From Candidatus Bathyarchaeota archaeon (GTDB taxonomy: Archaea > Thermoproteota > Bathyarchaeia > TCS64): a stretch of 63,520 bases of DNA. Positions within the stretch are counted from its first letter, which is position 1, and each line of letters opens with the position of its first letter. The stretch is taken from positions 1 to 63,520 of the forward strand of contig JAUWBQ010000001.1 in the NCBI GenBank assembly GCA_030601645.1, given 5' to 3'. The notes beneath the pieces are model-generated. The model saw only the letters and a list, made by a program, of their open reading frames with translations. It searched no databases and was not told the DNA's origin. The position numbers were made by a program, and so were the translations under genes. Shown piece after piece: positions 48,434 through 55,943 of the stretch.

Positions 48434-48619
48434 TCACCTAAAGAAGTCCTTGGGATACATTATCGAGGCGTCATTCATTACCTCCCTGAGGAGAGTCATG
48501 ATCTCGTAGCCCTCGTAGTCATGTATCGCCATGACTCCATAGACAGCTGTACCCACGGCGATCTTAAGCGCCTGTTTTATCTCTGCTTCGGTATGTGTTG
48601 AGGTTGCCATTGCAGTCAT
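48434..48619 (-). CDS. Small hypothetical protein
   Basis: 61 residues. TEAEIKQALKIAVGTAVYG then YEGYEIMTLLREVMND; helical, acidic. Close spacing to both neighbours. Unknown. Confidence 0.6.
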   Translation of the reverse strand: MTAMATSTHTEAEIKQALKIAVGTAVYGVMAIHDYEGYEIMTLLREVMNDASIMYPKDFFR

Positions 48620-48625
48620 TTACCT

Positions 48626-48808
48626 CTAGTTGTTGTGCCTCTTATCGCAGTTGGACTCGTTGCAGCTGTACTCGCAGTTGCCACATGCAACCTCGATGAA
48701 GAGATCTATGACCTCTTCAGGACCTACTCCGGGGGCGAAATATCTTGCGGGTGTCGCCTTCCACGACGCCATGCGCTTCCTTAGCATGTCTCTTATTTCC
48801 TTGTTCAT
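48626..48808 (-). CDS. Zinc microprotein
   Basis: 60 residues from ATG 48808, spaced after GGTGA. VACGNCEYSCNESNCDKRH near the end carries four cysteines and a histidine. Helical N-terminus MNKEIRDMLRKRM. Confidence 0.65.
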   Translation of the reverse strand: MNKEIRDMLRKRMASWKATPARYFAPGVGPEEVIDLFIEVACGNCEYSCNESNCDKRHNN

Positions 48809-48813
48809 GCATG

Positions 48814-49164
48814 TCACCCGAATATCTTGCGTATCAACTCGAAGACTTCGTGCGGGTTCTCGATGATGGCTTCCTCGACAACGATCCCGTCGACGCCGTC
48901 ATGGTGTCCGTTGTACTCCCAATCAGCTATGCCGCCCTCGATTATATCGAAGAGCTTCATGTACTGCACGCGGGGGTCCGTCTTGGGTAAGCTGTACCAG
49001 TTGTAGGTTGGGCCGCTGCTGGCCACGGTTTCTATTCTACTGAAGTTCACGGGGTCGAGGAGATCGATCACGTAGTTACCTCCCATCTCCTTCGCCTCCG
49101 CCTTCGTGGCGAGCCTTCTGTATCCGAGCACTCCGCTCTTCCTGTCAAAGACTACTCCTATCAT
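48814..49164 (-). CDS. Hypothetical protein
   Basis: 116 residues. Starts MIGVVFDRKSGVLGYRRL; two small alpha/beta segments, no metal motif. Unknown. Confidence 0.65.
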   Translation of the reverse strand: MIGVVFDRKSGVLGYRRLATKAEAKEMGGNYVIDLLDPVNFSRIETVASSGPTYNWYSLPKTDPRVQYMKLFDIIEGGIADWEYNGHHDGVDGIVVEEAIIENPHEVFELIRKIFG

Positions 49165-49168
49165 TGTT

Positions 49169-50140
49169 CTACACCGCTACTTGCTTCAGCATCTCAGCCA
49201 CGGAGCTCATGACCAGCGGCCTCTGCTGAGCAGACACCGTGATCGGAACCTCGTCCTCGGCTGGAACGTCCATCGCCTTAGTGAACTTCTTGATGGTCTT
49301 AGACAGCTTCATCTCGAAGATGAACTTGTCGCCGTCCTCCGCCTGGATTAGCACAGGCACGATGAAAGCGTGGTACTGCTGGCTGCTGCCCGACTGGGCA
49401 ACGTAGCCGTCGAAGTACAGCATCGCCTCCTCGTGTTTCACCATCGGCTTCCCATCTCCATCCAGCTGGGGGTTGCCCTCCCCATCTAACACGGGGAAGG
49501 GGTAGTCGTTCAGCTTGTCCATCAGCCTCTTCATCTCGAAGCGTCCAGCGTCGTCGAATGCCCGTAGTTCGTACAACTTCTCCGTCAGCCATAGGCCGTA
49601 GTAGATCCTTGGCAGAGCCTTGAGTGCCCCGCTCGCTCGATCCTCCTCGTATATCTGGTGTGTCATGTTCAGATAGGGGAACCTGTCCAGAATCTCGCGC
49701 CCCGTGTCCGGGTTGATGCCGACTACCTGGTACTTCTCGAACTCCTCAACCTTGTTGAGGCGTCGGTCGACCTTGTACCGCTCGTAGCCGGCCAGGGGGA
49801 TATCCGTGGAGATGGATAGGATCGCGGTGATCAGATTACCATACCTGGTCTCGGCGATCTCGTCCCCGGGGAACAGCTTCTCGGCGGTGAAGTCCATCTT
49901 AGCGAAAGCCTTCTTGATGAGCCCCGCATGGTCTTCCCTGAACACGGGGAAGGATGCGTTCTCCACTAGCTCGATTGACTTTCCCTCTTCGTATGGTTTC
50001 CCGTAGCGTATGGCTGGTGCAGGTACAATCTTGTCGGATTTGATCACCGACTTCTTGACCTCTATCCAGATGCCAGTTTCAGTAATGATCCAGAGTCCTT
50101 CGTCATGCGATCGTGTCTTCTTCTTTTTGGTTTTTCCCAT
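49169..50140 (-). CDS. Hypothetical 323-residue protein
   Basis: Basic N-terminus (KTKKKKTRSHDE), beta-rich first domain, and a region that reads like a large globular domain (YYGLWLTEKLYELRAFDD, YFDGYVAQSGSSQQYHAFI, KFIFEMKLSKTIKKF). A Gly/Asp loop (LDGEGNPQLDGDGKP) may bind calcium or be a turn. One of the longer unknown genes here. Leader has element E10. Confidence 0.7.
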   Translation of the reverse strand: MGKTKKKKTRSHDEGLWIITETGIWIEVKKSVIKSDKIVPAPAIRYGKPYEEGKSIELVENASFPVFREDHAGLIKKAFAKMDFTAEKLFPGDEIAETRYGNLITAILSISTDIPLAGYERYKVDRRLNKVEEFEKYQVVGINPDTGREILDRFPYLNMTHQIYEEDRASGALKALPRIYYGLWLTEKLYELRAFDDAGRFEMKRLMDKLNDYPFPVLDGEGNPQLDGDGKPMVKHEEAMLYFDGYVAQSGSSQQYHAFIVPVLIQAEDGDKFIFEMKLSKTIKKFTKAMDVPAEDEVPITVSAQQRPLVMSSVAEMLKQVAV

Positions 50141-50150
50141 TTTCCGTTTC

Positions 50151-50198
50151 TCACCTTTCTTGGTGGTTCATGCTCCCACCACTCAGATTTGAACTGAG
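50151..50198 (-). promoter_or_regulatory. T-arm/RBS hairpin element E10 (variant)
   Basis: CTCAG-TTCAAAT-CTGAG (exact T-arm), then TGGTGG-GAGCATGAA-CCACCA. In this copy the ribosome site GGTGAG lies just after the hairpin instead of inside it. Confidence 0.7.
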
Positions 50199-50226
50199 GA
50201 AAAGAAAGGAGGGCTCACTCCACACG

Positions 50227-50388
50227 TCAACCATGTCTCAGGTGATACTCCTGTTCCTCTCGGAGTTCCGCGATTCTAATCAAATCATCATGGGCAACAT
50301 CGCTAACTTTAATGTCACCTCTTTTAATCTGTTCGCGGAGCATTCTTAGACGATTTTGCTCGTCAATCCATCTTTCTCGCGTACTCAA
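50227..50388 (-). CDS. Small charged protein
   Basis: 53 residues from TTG 50388, with GGAGGTGA six bases before it. Helical and charged (RERWIDEQNRLRMLREQIK). The longer frame from 50430 overlaps the upstream gene and is less likely. Unknown. Confidence 0.6.
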   Translation of the reverse strand: MSTRERWIDEQNRLRMLREQIKRGDIKVSDVAHDDLIRIAELREEQEYHLRHG

Positions 50389-50426
50389 TCTCTCACCTCC
50401 TCGCCACCTCGCACCATGTCCCACCC

Positions 50427-50609
50427 TCATAGTTCTTCTCTGTAATGAGGGTTCATCGTAACCTTGATATCTGGGACGATGTCACTGTCAAGCCTAAGTT
50501 TGCCTCGACGGATCACCTGCCATGCGATCCATAACCTGAGGAACCAACTGATGTTCCCGAGCTCGAGGCTCCATTTGATCTTCGTTTCCTCTCCTGTTTT
50601 TTCGTCCAT
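50427..50609 (-). CDS. Small protein with amphipathic/hydrophobic segment
   Basis: 60 residues from ATG 50609. NISWFLRLWIAWQVI is hydrophobic and Trp-rich, perhaps membrane-associated. Unknown. Confidence 0.55.
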   Translation of the reverse strand: MDEKTGEETKIKWSLELGNISWFLRLWIAWQVIRRGKLRLDSDIVPDIKVTMNPHYREEL

Positions 50610-50629
50610 TATTCCATCTCCAATGCAAG

Positions 50630-50980
50630 TTACTCGGGTATCTTCTTGAGCACCACGTTCTTGATCGTCTTCCACAGGACGTCTTCGGCCATCTTGGCGT
50701 AGTATATCTTACGATAGCCGCCTTTGCCCGTGACCTCATGGTAGCCCCATATCTCATTGTCGACGAAGCGGTTCGCTGCGTTGATGATTGAGGCCCTGCG
50801 ATCGGGTGTCTGACCCGGCGGCGGTGGCAGCTCCCTGTTTACCATATCCATCAGCTCCCTCGATCCTGCTTCCGGCCGGAAGCCATCGGCACCACGCCAT
50901 AGATGCCTGAGCATGATCCGCTCATAGTCCTTGAATGCCATGGATAGCCCGTCCTGCTCCAAGTCTAACTTTAGCTTCAA
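50630..50980 (-). CDS. Winged-helix-like protein, tandem copy A
   Basis: 116 residues, TTG start after AGGAGGTG. LKLDLEQDGLSMAFKDYERI at the start and NRFVDNEIWGYHEV-TGKGGYRKIYY match copy B directly upstream; the TGKGGxxxxY part looks like the wing of a winged helix. The pair arose by tandem duplication and could form a heterodimeric regulator. Confidence 0.7.
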   Translation of the reverse strand: MKLKLDLEQDGLSMAFKDYERIMLRHLWRGADGFRPEAGSRELMDMVNRELPPPPGQTPDRRASIINAANRFVDNEIWGYHEVTGKGGYRKIYYAKMAEDVLWKTIKNVVLKKIPE

Positions 50981-50995
50981 CCAGTTCCACCTCCT

Positions 50996-51361
50996 CTACG
51001 CCAGTAGCTCTTCACGGCTCAGCCCTGAGGCGACAACCACTTTCTGTAGGAACGTCTCGGTGAGGTCCCTCCACATCTCGGGCTGCGTGGCCTTGGCGAA
51101 GTATCGCCTGTGGTGGCCACCTTTCCCCGTGGCGTCCTCGTAGTCCCATATCCCCGAGTCTACGAAGCGGTTGGCGGCGAAGATAATCGAAGCCCTGCTC
51201 ATCGTCTTACCCTCACCCAGTTTCTCATTGGTCATTCGGAACAGCCCACCGGAGCCGGTTGGCTCGATGTCGTTGCCCCAGGCATAGCTCGCCATGATCT
51301 CTTCGTATTCCCTGAACAGCATCGCCAGTTCGTTCTTCCTCAGATCTATTTTCATTTCCAT
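50996..51361 (-). CDS. Winged-helix-like protein, tandem copy B
   Basis: 121 residues. IDLRKNELAMLFREYEEI, NRFVDSGIWDYEDA, TGKGGHHRRYFAK correspond position by position to copy A. Preceded by element E11. Confidence 0.7.
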   Translation of the reverse strand: MEMKIDLRKNELAMLFREYEEIMASYAWGNDIEPTGSGGLFRMTNEKLGEGKTMSRASIIFAANRFVDSGIWDYEDATGKGGHHRRYFAKATQPEMWRDLTETFLQKVVVASGLSREELLA

Positions 51362-51371
51362 GCGTTAATGT

Positions 51372-51414
51372 TCACCTCCGTGTTCATGCTCCACGGCGCA
51401 GGTTTGACCCCGCG
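51372..51414 (-). promoter_or_regulatory. T-arm/RBS hairpin element E11 (variant)
   Basis: CGCGGG-GTCAAA-CCTGCG then CCGTG-GAGCATGAA-CACGG, followed by AGGTGA. The second hairpin changed to CCGTG/CACGG and stays paired. Confidence 0.7.
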
Positions 51415-51420
51415 TCGGCC

Positions 51421-51480
51421 CGTTTCTCACCAGTAGACTGCTATGTTTAGTCTAATTTAAATGTGTGGGTGTATTGTGGG
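51421..51480 (-). promoter_or_regulatory. Promoter before the winged-helix pair
   Basis: ATTTAAATTAGAC (about 51450-51462) is a likely TATA box between the methylase-like gene and E11. Confidence 0.45.
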
Positions 51481-52245
51481 TTACGCTTCGAACAGCTTCT
51501 TCTGCGTGGGCTTCACCGTGAACCGCGGGATCTTCGGAGCCCTCCGCTTGGTCACCACGCGCTCGTCCATGAACTTCTCCATCCCCCGCTTCGGCTGGTT
51601 CCTCCGGTACATCTCCTCGAACCGCGTCTGCACTTCCTTGGCGTCCACCCGGTGCCACACGGGGACGCCCCCGACGGGGAGCACGGTGAAGCAATCCCAG
51701 AACTCGAGTGACAGCGCGTTGCCGTGGATGTTGACTGAGGGTATCCCATTGAGGATGGCGTTCATCGTGCAGGCGGTGAACATCCTGGAGTCGATGTCGA
51801 TATTGGTGAACAGGAAGTTGAACATCTTCACTTCCTTGGCGTAGTGCTTGGCGGTGCTCAGCATGAACCGGCCCGAACCGGATGCGGGGTCGAGGATCGT
51901 TATTGGCTCGCCTGTCATATCCGCCATGGCGAACTTCATCTTGACCATCATATCGCAGACGTTGTAGGGTGTGAAGAACTGCCCCGCGTGGAAGCTCAGC
52001 TTCCCATGCTCCTGCAGGTACTCGCCGATCATGTCCCTGAACGGATGCTTCTCATTGAACTCTCGGTGGATCAGGAGGAGCTTGCCGAGCAACTCTAAGC
52101 CCTCCTTGTATTCGTCTTTCTTCTCCTCTGTGAAGTCAACTCCGGGGATCAGAATCTTCTTGTAGATCTGCTCGGTGAGGGGTCGGGCGTTTATCGGTGC
52201 CAGGTCATGCAGTTTCTTTATGGTCTCCCTGTCGCTCATCATCAT
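51481..52245 (-). CDS. N6-adenine-methylase-like protein lacking motif IV
   Basis: 254 residues. HsdM-type features: GQFFTPYNVCDMMV, ITILDPASGSGRFMLSTAK (SAM motif), TNIDIDSRMFTACTMNAIL. The catalytic motif IV (NPPF/Y) expected after the next strand is absent; the sequence there is HGNALSLEFWDCFTVL ... VPVWHRV. It may bind SAM or DNA without methylating adenine, or act as decoy/regulator. No HsdS or restriction subunit is adjacent. Confidence 0.82.
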   Translation of the reverse strand: MMMSDRETIKKLHDLAPINARPLTEQIYKKILIPGVDFTEEKKDEYKEGLELLGKLLLIHREFNEKHPFRDMIGEYLQEHGKLSFHAGQFFTPYNVCDMMVKMKFAMADMTGEPITILDPASGSGRFMLSTAKHYAKEVKMFNFLFTNIDIDSRMFTACTMNAILNGIPSVNIHGNALSLEFWDCFTVLPVGGVPVWHRVDAKEVQTRFEEMYRRNQPKRGMEKFMDERVVTKRRAPKIPRFTVKPTQKKLFEA

Positions 52246-52510
52246 CTTCTCGCTCCTCGAGGTACATCTCCGCCTTAGCGGTCAGCGTGTACCTGCCTCT
52301 GAACTTTGAGGTTGACTTGAGGACTCCGAAGTCTACTCCTCTGTTTATCTTCTTTGTCAGGGCGAGCTCCTTGCCGAACCTCTTAGCCTTGTGGACCTCA
52401 ACCGAGGTCCTAGGCTTACGGGCGATGAACTGCACAAGGCGGAGGTTGTACTCTATCCAGTTCTCGAAGCTCAACCGTTCCGCGAGTTCGTTGCGTGCCT
52501 TCTTCCTCAT
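52205..52510 (-). CDS. Winged-helix-like DNA-binding protein
   Basis: 101 residues from ATG 52510. Basic helices (KKARNELAERLSF, ARKPRTSVEVHKAKRFG), a wing-like FGVLKSTSKFRGRYTLT and acidic tail. Overlaps the methylase-like gene start. Its promoter has the operator palindrome just 11 bases away, so it may be the regulator of that site. Confidence 0.65.
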   Translation of the reverse strand: MRKKARNELAERLSFENWIEYNLRLVQFIARKPRTSVEVHKAKRFGKELALTKKINRGVDFGVLKSTSKFRGRYTLTAKAEMYLEEREDDDERQGDHKETA

Positions 52511-52520
52511 CTCTATCACT

Positions 52521-52536
52521 CTTGCCCATGGGCAAG
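52521..52536. promoter_or_regulatory. Palindromic operator CTTGCCCATGGGCAAG
   Basis: Perfect copy of the 16-bp palindrome, just before the winged-helix gene and after the inverted repeat at 52568-52597. Confidence 0.65.
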
Positions 52537-52567
52537 GCCATTGAGGGGGGCGTGGGAGGCTTTGTAC

Positions 52568-52597
52568 GCGGTTACCTCCGAGCGGATGCTAACCAGG
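52568..52597 (-). promoter_or_regulatory. Inverted repeat with GCTCGG loop, copy 2
   Basis: GGTTA-(GCATCCGCTCGGAGG)-TAACC, followed by GCGTACAAAGCCTCCCACG. Copy 1 at 38980-39010 has the same arms, loop core and downstream context (GCATAAAAACATCCCACG), so both are the same promoter module. Confidence 0.6.
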
Positions 52598-52637
52598 GAA
52601 TGTCACAACCCCGCCGCAATACTCCCCTTTCCTCTGC

Positions 52638-52931
52638 CTACCTGTGAGCTATGTGAGCTTTGAGCTCCCTGATGGTTCCGAGGAACCCCTCTTCACTGTA
52701 CTCGTCACCGACGTTATAGGTGTGTATCTGGTTCGGGCCGTAGATCATCGCGTCTGCGGTGTTGAGGTGGATGTCCACCTCGCTGACGGGTAGCCCCGTC
52801 TTATCGTAGAGGTTGAGCAGCCCCGTGAGTTTAGAAGCCAGTTCCGCGGCTTGAGGGTCCGCGCTCATCGGGCCGACGGCTCCTAGGATAAAGATGAGGC
52901 GCTCGATGTCATCCTTGGTCGGCAGCTCCAT
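52638..52931 (-). CDS. Hypothetical protein
   Basis: 97 residues. LPTKDDIERLIFILGAVG then ELASKLTGLLNLYDKTG; no cysteines, mixed alpha/beta. Unknown. Confidence 0.6.
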   Translation of the reverse strand: MELPTKDDIERLIFILGAVGPMSADPQAAELASKLTGLLNLYDKTGLPVSEVDIHLNTADAMIYGPNQIHTYNVGDEYSEEGFLGTIRELKAHIAHR

Positions 52932-52932
52932 G

Positions 52933-53334
52933 TCAGGGCCTCCACGTGTACCTCTCAGCGAAGTCTGGGAAGAGAAACCTGGCGAGGCTGCGGGAGATCT
53001 TATCCCCGTGATCGTGCACCTGCCGCCACTCCTTCTCCCTGTCCTTTTCGATGTTGCCTATGTAGGCTGCCCAATCCTCGGCGTTGCCATTGTAGATGTT
53101 GGCCTTGGCCACGATGAGGACGGTCTTCCCGAGCTTCCTCATGTTGACCTCGTACTCAGCGGTGGCAATCTCGAGGGAGATGTCATCGGGCGTGTAGACT
53201 GGGACGTTGGCCTTGATGTAGACGACAGCCTCACCGAGGAAGTTCAGCAGTATGGATATGACCTCTTCATTGGATGCGTTCTTGTTCTCCGTAGCGTAGG
53301 TTATCGCTTCTTCGACGTTCATTTTCCGTGCCAT
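52933..53334 (-). CDS. Hypothetical protein
   Basis: 133 residues. VEEAITYATENKNASNEEV, VYIKANVPVYTPDDISLEI, then a basic C-terminus. No motif. Preceded by element E12. Confidence 0.65.
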   Translation of the reverse strand: MARKMNVEEAITYATENKNASNEEVISILLNFLGEAVVYIKANVPVYTPDDISLEIATAEYEVNMRKLGKTVLIVAKANIYNGNAEDWAAYIGNIEKDREKEWRQVHDHGDKISRSLARFLFPDFAERYTWRP

Positions 53335-53341
53335 TATTTTT

Positions 53342-53812
53342 TCACCTGTTCAATCCAGGTGTCGGGTTTGACTCCGAGCTGGCCTCTTCCTTCATCATCG
53401 CTTTGAGGATGTGCGGTGAGATCGCGTCGCTGTGCGCTTTGCACACGACAGGGATCAGCTTGCCGTCGGCGATCAGCGAGACTATCTGGTCGTGCGCCTT
53501 CACGATGTCCTGGGACTCGTTGCTCCTGTAGTGTCCGAAGTCTGTTGCAGCTATTCCCCTCCACTTTTCGATATCGGTGTATCTGGCCCCGTCATCGTCA
53601 ACGATCTTGAAGATCATCGTCTCGAATTTCTCGCTGACACCGTCTATCACATCGCTGAGAACGGCGATGGCCTCACCGACATGGTCGGGCTCCTCGACCG
53701 TGCGGATGGTGCTCACCTCCCACTTGGCGCCGTTGACTTCAACGTAGTGACGTTTCAGCACCCGTGGGTGTATGTAGTTGTCCTCTGTTACGGTCAACTG
53801 ATGCGACTCCAC
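53342..53812 (-). CDS. Hypothetical protein ending in element E12
   Basis: 156 residues, GTG start overlapping the HTH gene. HQLTVTEDNYIHPRVLKRHY, acidic middle, HSDAISPHILKAMMKEE near the end. The last codons (NPTPGLNR) are the element's sequence and the stop TGA is inside its ribosome site, so translation of the next gene is coupled. Confidence 0.65.
   Translation of the reverse strand: MESHQLTVTEDNYIHPRVLKRHYVEVNGAKWEVSTIRTVEEPDHVGEAIAVLSDVIDGVSEKFETMIFKIVDDDGARYTDIEKWRGIAATDFGHYRSNESQDIVKAHDQIVSLIADGKLIPVVCKAHSDAISPHILKAMMKEEASSESNPTPGLNR
53343..53377 (-). promoter_or_regulatory. T-arm/RBS hairpin element E12
   Basis: TCGG-AGTCAAAC-CCGA then CACCTG-GATTGAA-CAGGTG. The upstream gene reads through the whole element and stops at the TGA of GGTGA. 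Confidence 0.7.
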
Positions 53813-53976
53813 GTCCTCAAAGGTTCCCCTTTCCCTGTGAACTTGTTCGTGAGCTGGTGGCGGAGCACCCCGCTTATGGTGTGGGCGGACAGGCTCTCAC
53901 CCAGCTGCTCTCTGATCCTATCCGCGATCTCCCCCGCCCTCAGGCTGTCTCCTCTCTGGGTGACTTCCAGTCTCAT
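53794..53976 (-). CDS. Small HTH protein
   Basis: 60 residues from ATG 53976. GEIADRIREQLGESLSAHTISGVL is a helix-turn-helix; basic flanks. Overlaps the ends of both neighbours. Likely DNA-binding. Confidence 0.6.
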   Translation of the reverse strand: MRLEVTQRGDSLRAGEIADRIREQLGESLSAHTISGVLRHQLTNKFTGKGEPLRTWSRIS

Positions 53977-54247
53977 TGGGATCCCTGATTCCCTCGGCGC
54001 CTTCAGGGTTGATGTATCCATGAAGCACCGCGTAGAACAGCAGGTTTAACCGGATGCATTCCTTGAACGCGGGTATCTTGTCCGGCCGAGCCTTGATCAT
54101 GAGCGCAACTGAGAGCCGGGGAAAGTCCTTGTAGTGCACCCGGCACACGGACATCCCCGTGTTTTCACGCAGTGGTGGCCTGCATTTCTTCCTTGCTTCA
54201 TAGAGCAGATCACGAAGGGGGTCTGCCCGCTTCAATCTGCTGATCAT
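53918..54247 (-). CDS. Hypothetical protein
   Basis: 109 residues. DPLRDLLYEARKKCRPPL, then a hydrophobic helix (FKECIRLNLLFYAVLHGYI). Its last 20 codons overlap the HTH gene in another frame. Unknown. Confidence 0.55.
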   Translation of the reverse strand: MISRLKRADPLRDLLYEARKKCRPPLRENTGMSVCRVHYKDFPRLSVALMIKARPDKIPAFKECIRLNLLFYAVLHGYINPEGAEGIRDPNETGSHPERRQPEGGGDRG

Positions 54248-54250
54248 CCT

Positions 54251-54703
54251 CTACCTCCATGACTTCGGATTCTTCGGGTCCACCAGCCCCTTGAGTACAG
54301 GGCAGAACATGGCGGTGCCTGGCCAGTCTCCATGGGTGCAAGCCTTGTCGGGCTCCCTATCGTGGCCGTGGAGCCTGATTACTTCCTTGTTGCCCCAGTC
54401 CAGCGCCTCCTGGAGGTCCTTGGTTTTGAAGGCTACTTCGGTGTAGCCTGCCTTCCGCTGGGTCACCACGATGCCCAAGCCCTTCAGCTGGCCGATGAGT
54501 ATATTCATGTAGACCCTGTGGAATTCGTACTCCTCGGTTATCAGGTTCTTGGTGAGGGTGAGCCTGTGGTTGGGGATCTCCTTCCACTTGTCGGCGGGGA
54601 TCCAGGCGTAGTAGTCGACCTCGCTCATGGAGTAGCCGGGGATGTTCGGGTCCTCGTCTAGGAAGTTGTACTCACAGATGTACACTACTAGATCCTCCGT
54701 CAC
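54251..54703 (-). CDS. Hypothetical protein
   Basis: 150 residues. DYYAWIPADKWKEIPNHR, GIVVTQRKAGYTEVAFKTK, and a C-terminal ACTHGDWPGTAMFCPVLKG with Cys and His. A small mixed domain. Unknown. Confidence 0.65.
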   Translation of the reverse strand: MTEDLVVYICEYNFLDEDPNIPGYSMSEVDYYAWIPADKWKEIPNHRLTLTKNLITEEYEFHRVYMNILIGQLKGLGIVVTQRKAGYTEVAFKTKDLQEALDWGNKEVIRLHGHDREPDKACTHGDWPGTAMFCPVLKGLVDPKNPKSWR

Positions 54704-55044
54704 TTCAGCTTCTGTCTCCAGTCACCTGGAGCACAGTTGTAGAAGTAGTAGTGGTAGATGATCAGCGCTCGCTGGTTGAGGTTGTCAGCCACCGAGAACA
54801 CTCGCCTCAGGCTGTCGCCAGCCACCTCGCGTATGAACGAGCCAGCGTACTTATCCCGATCATAGTACTTCTTGTACGCCCTGTGGATCTGCTTGGCTAT
54901 ACTCTGGGCCTCGTCCAAGGTCAGCGGAACCTTCCTGGCTACACCGTAGGCGGTGATCTTCGGCACGATATCCTCGACGGTCAGCGTCTGCTCCTGCCAC
55001 TTGCGCGTGAGATCTGCCGGGTGCGGCTCAGGCAGGGTCGACAC
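54700..55044 (-). CDS. Hypothetical helical protein
   Basis: 114 residues from GTG 55044. The longer frame to 55311 is a shadow of the gene upstream in another frame. DEAQSIAKQIHRAYKKYYD and DNLNQRALIIYHYYFYNC are helical and Tyr-rich. Unknown. Confidence 0.6.
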   Translation of the reverse strand: MSTLPEPHPADLTRKWQEQTLTVEDIVPKITAYGVARKVPLTLDEAQSIAKQIHRAYKKYYDRDKYAGSFIREVAGDSLRRVFSVADNLNQRALIIYHYYFYNCAPGDWRQKLK

Positions 55045-55291
55045 CTTCCTTGAACAGAGCGGCGTCGTTGAGGGCGTCGGCCACGTCGCCGACTTCCCGG
55101 TACATATCCGGCTGGTCGCAGAGCTCGTCCTCTCTCTCGGTGATGCACTCCTTCTTGATGTAGCGGATGCACAGCGAATCGCAGTCGAAGACCTTTTTCT
55201 CTGGCCTAGTTGGTCTATTTTTGGGGTTACTTTCCGAACCCTCCCATAGACGATCCTCAGCTTTCTGTCTCTTGTCGTTATGCTTTTCCAT
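55028..55291 (-). CDS. Hypothetical protein with Cys pairs
   Basis: 87 residues. FDCDSLCIRYIKKECITE and ELCDQPDMY near the middle may bind zinc. Start at ATG 55291 after GAGG of element E13. Confidence 0.6.
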   Translation of the reverse strand: MEKHNDKRQKAEDRLWEGSESNPKNRPTRPEKKVFDCDSLCIRYIKKECITEREDELCDQPDMYREVGDVADALNDAALFKEGVDPA

Positions 55292-55299
55292 TGTTCATT

Positions 55300-55337
55300 C
55301 CTCTTGCTCAAAACTAGAGGGCGGGCATTGAACCCGC
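55300..55337 (-). promoter_or_regulatory. T-arm/RBS hairpin element E13
   Basis: GCGGG-TTCAATG-CCCGC (exact T-arm), then CCTCT-AGTTTTGAGCA-AGAGG. The upstream gene ends inside (TAG in the loop), so its last residues are encoded by the T-arm. Confidence 0.72.
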
Positions 55338-55901
55338 GACAGGTTTAGTTGACGCTTTCTTGAGCATGCCCTTCGTGAGCGGAATCCTGCCTGTAACGCG
55401 TGGCTTCTCCCATGGGAAGAGTTTGACCTTTCGCGCCGAGCCCAAGATCACCTCGTATTCTTCTTCGTTCAACCATTTTTCGAAGCTGTAAAAGGCGACC
55501 TCGTTCTTTTTGACGTATCCGTATCCAGATGGGCATTTATATCCTTCAAAATCTTCCTCAACCATCAGGCAGATCCGGTACGCTGGTCTCCCCGCAAACT
55601 TTGTTCTGTAGAGTTCTGGGTCTACCGTATTTATGGCTATAAGAAATCGCCTATCATCAACGGGCATCTGTCCCTCGGTTATCCTCTCCACTTTCCAGAG
55701 CTCATATCCCGTTTTATATGAATAATCAAAGACGTCGGCATCAGGATCTTCCAGCAGTTCTTCTGGCAGTTCCTTGTTCAGCATGACATATAGCTGATAT
55801 TTTATCCCTTTAGTGACGTATGGAACTTCCTCTACTAAGATTTCCCCGATCACTTTGTCGTTCCGAAGTTCATCCCAATCTTTCTCAGGCTTCTTTTCCA
55901 T
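55314..55901 (-). CDS. Hypothetical protein ending in element E13
   Basis: 195 residues. VGEILVEEVPYVTKGIKYQ wait-free alpha/beta start, acidic; FYSFEKWLNEEEYEVILGS near 150. C-terminus VAGSMPAL is the T-arm sequence of E13. Unknown. Preceded by element E14. Confidence 0.65.
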   Translation of the reverse strand: MEKKPEKDWDELRNDKVIGEILVEEVPYVTKGIKYQLYVMLNKELPEELLEDPDADVFDYSYKTGYELWKVERITEGQMPVDDRRFLIAINTVDPELYRTKFAGRPAYRICLMVEEDFEGYKCPSGYGYVKKNEVAFYSFEKWLNEEEYEVILGSARKVKLFPWEKPRVTGRIPLTKGMLKKASTKPVAGSMPAL

Positions 55902-55909
55902 TGTCTATT

Positions 55910-55943
55910 CCTCTTGCTCAAAACTAGAGGGCGGGTTTGGTGC
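55910..55943 (-). promoter_or_regulatory. RBS hairpin element E14 (degenerate T-arm)
   Basis: CCTCT-AGTTTTGAGCA-AGAGG is identical to E13, but the T-arm part is eroded (ACCAAACCCGC), showing the second hairpin can persist without the first. Confidence 0.6.

Noticed and set aside
52894..53406. Plus-strand frame reading across element E12
   Set aside because: Plus-strand frames across the elements end in similar short sequences simply because they read the hairpins; no other evidence.
54700..55311. Full 203-codon version of the 54700 gene
   Set aside because: Its first 85 residues are Ser/Thr/Arg-rich and are the shadow of the 55028-55291 gene; the start was moved to GTG 55044.
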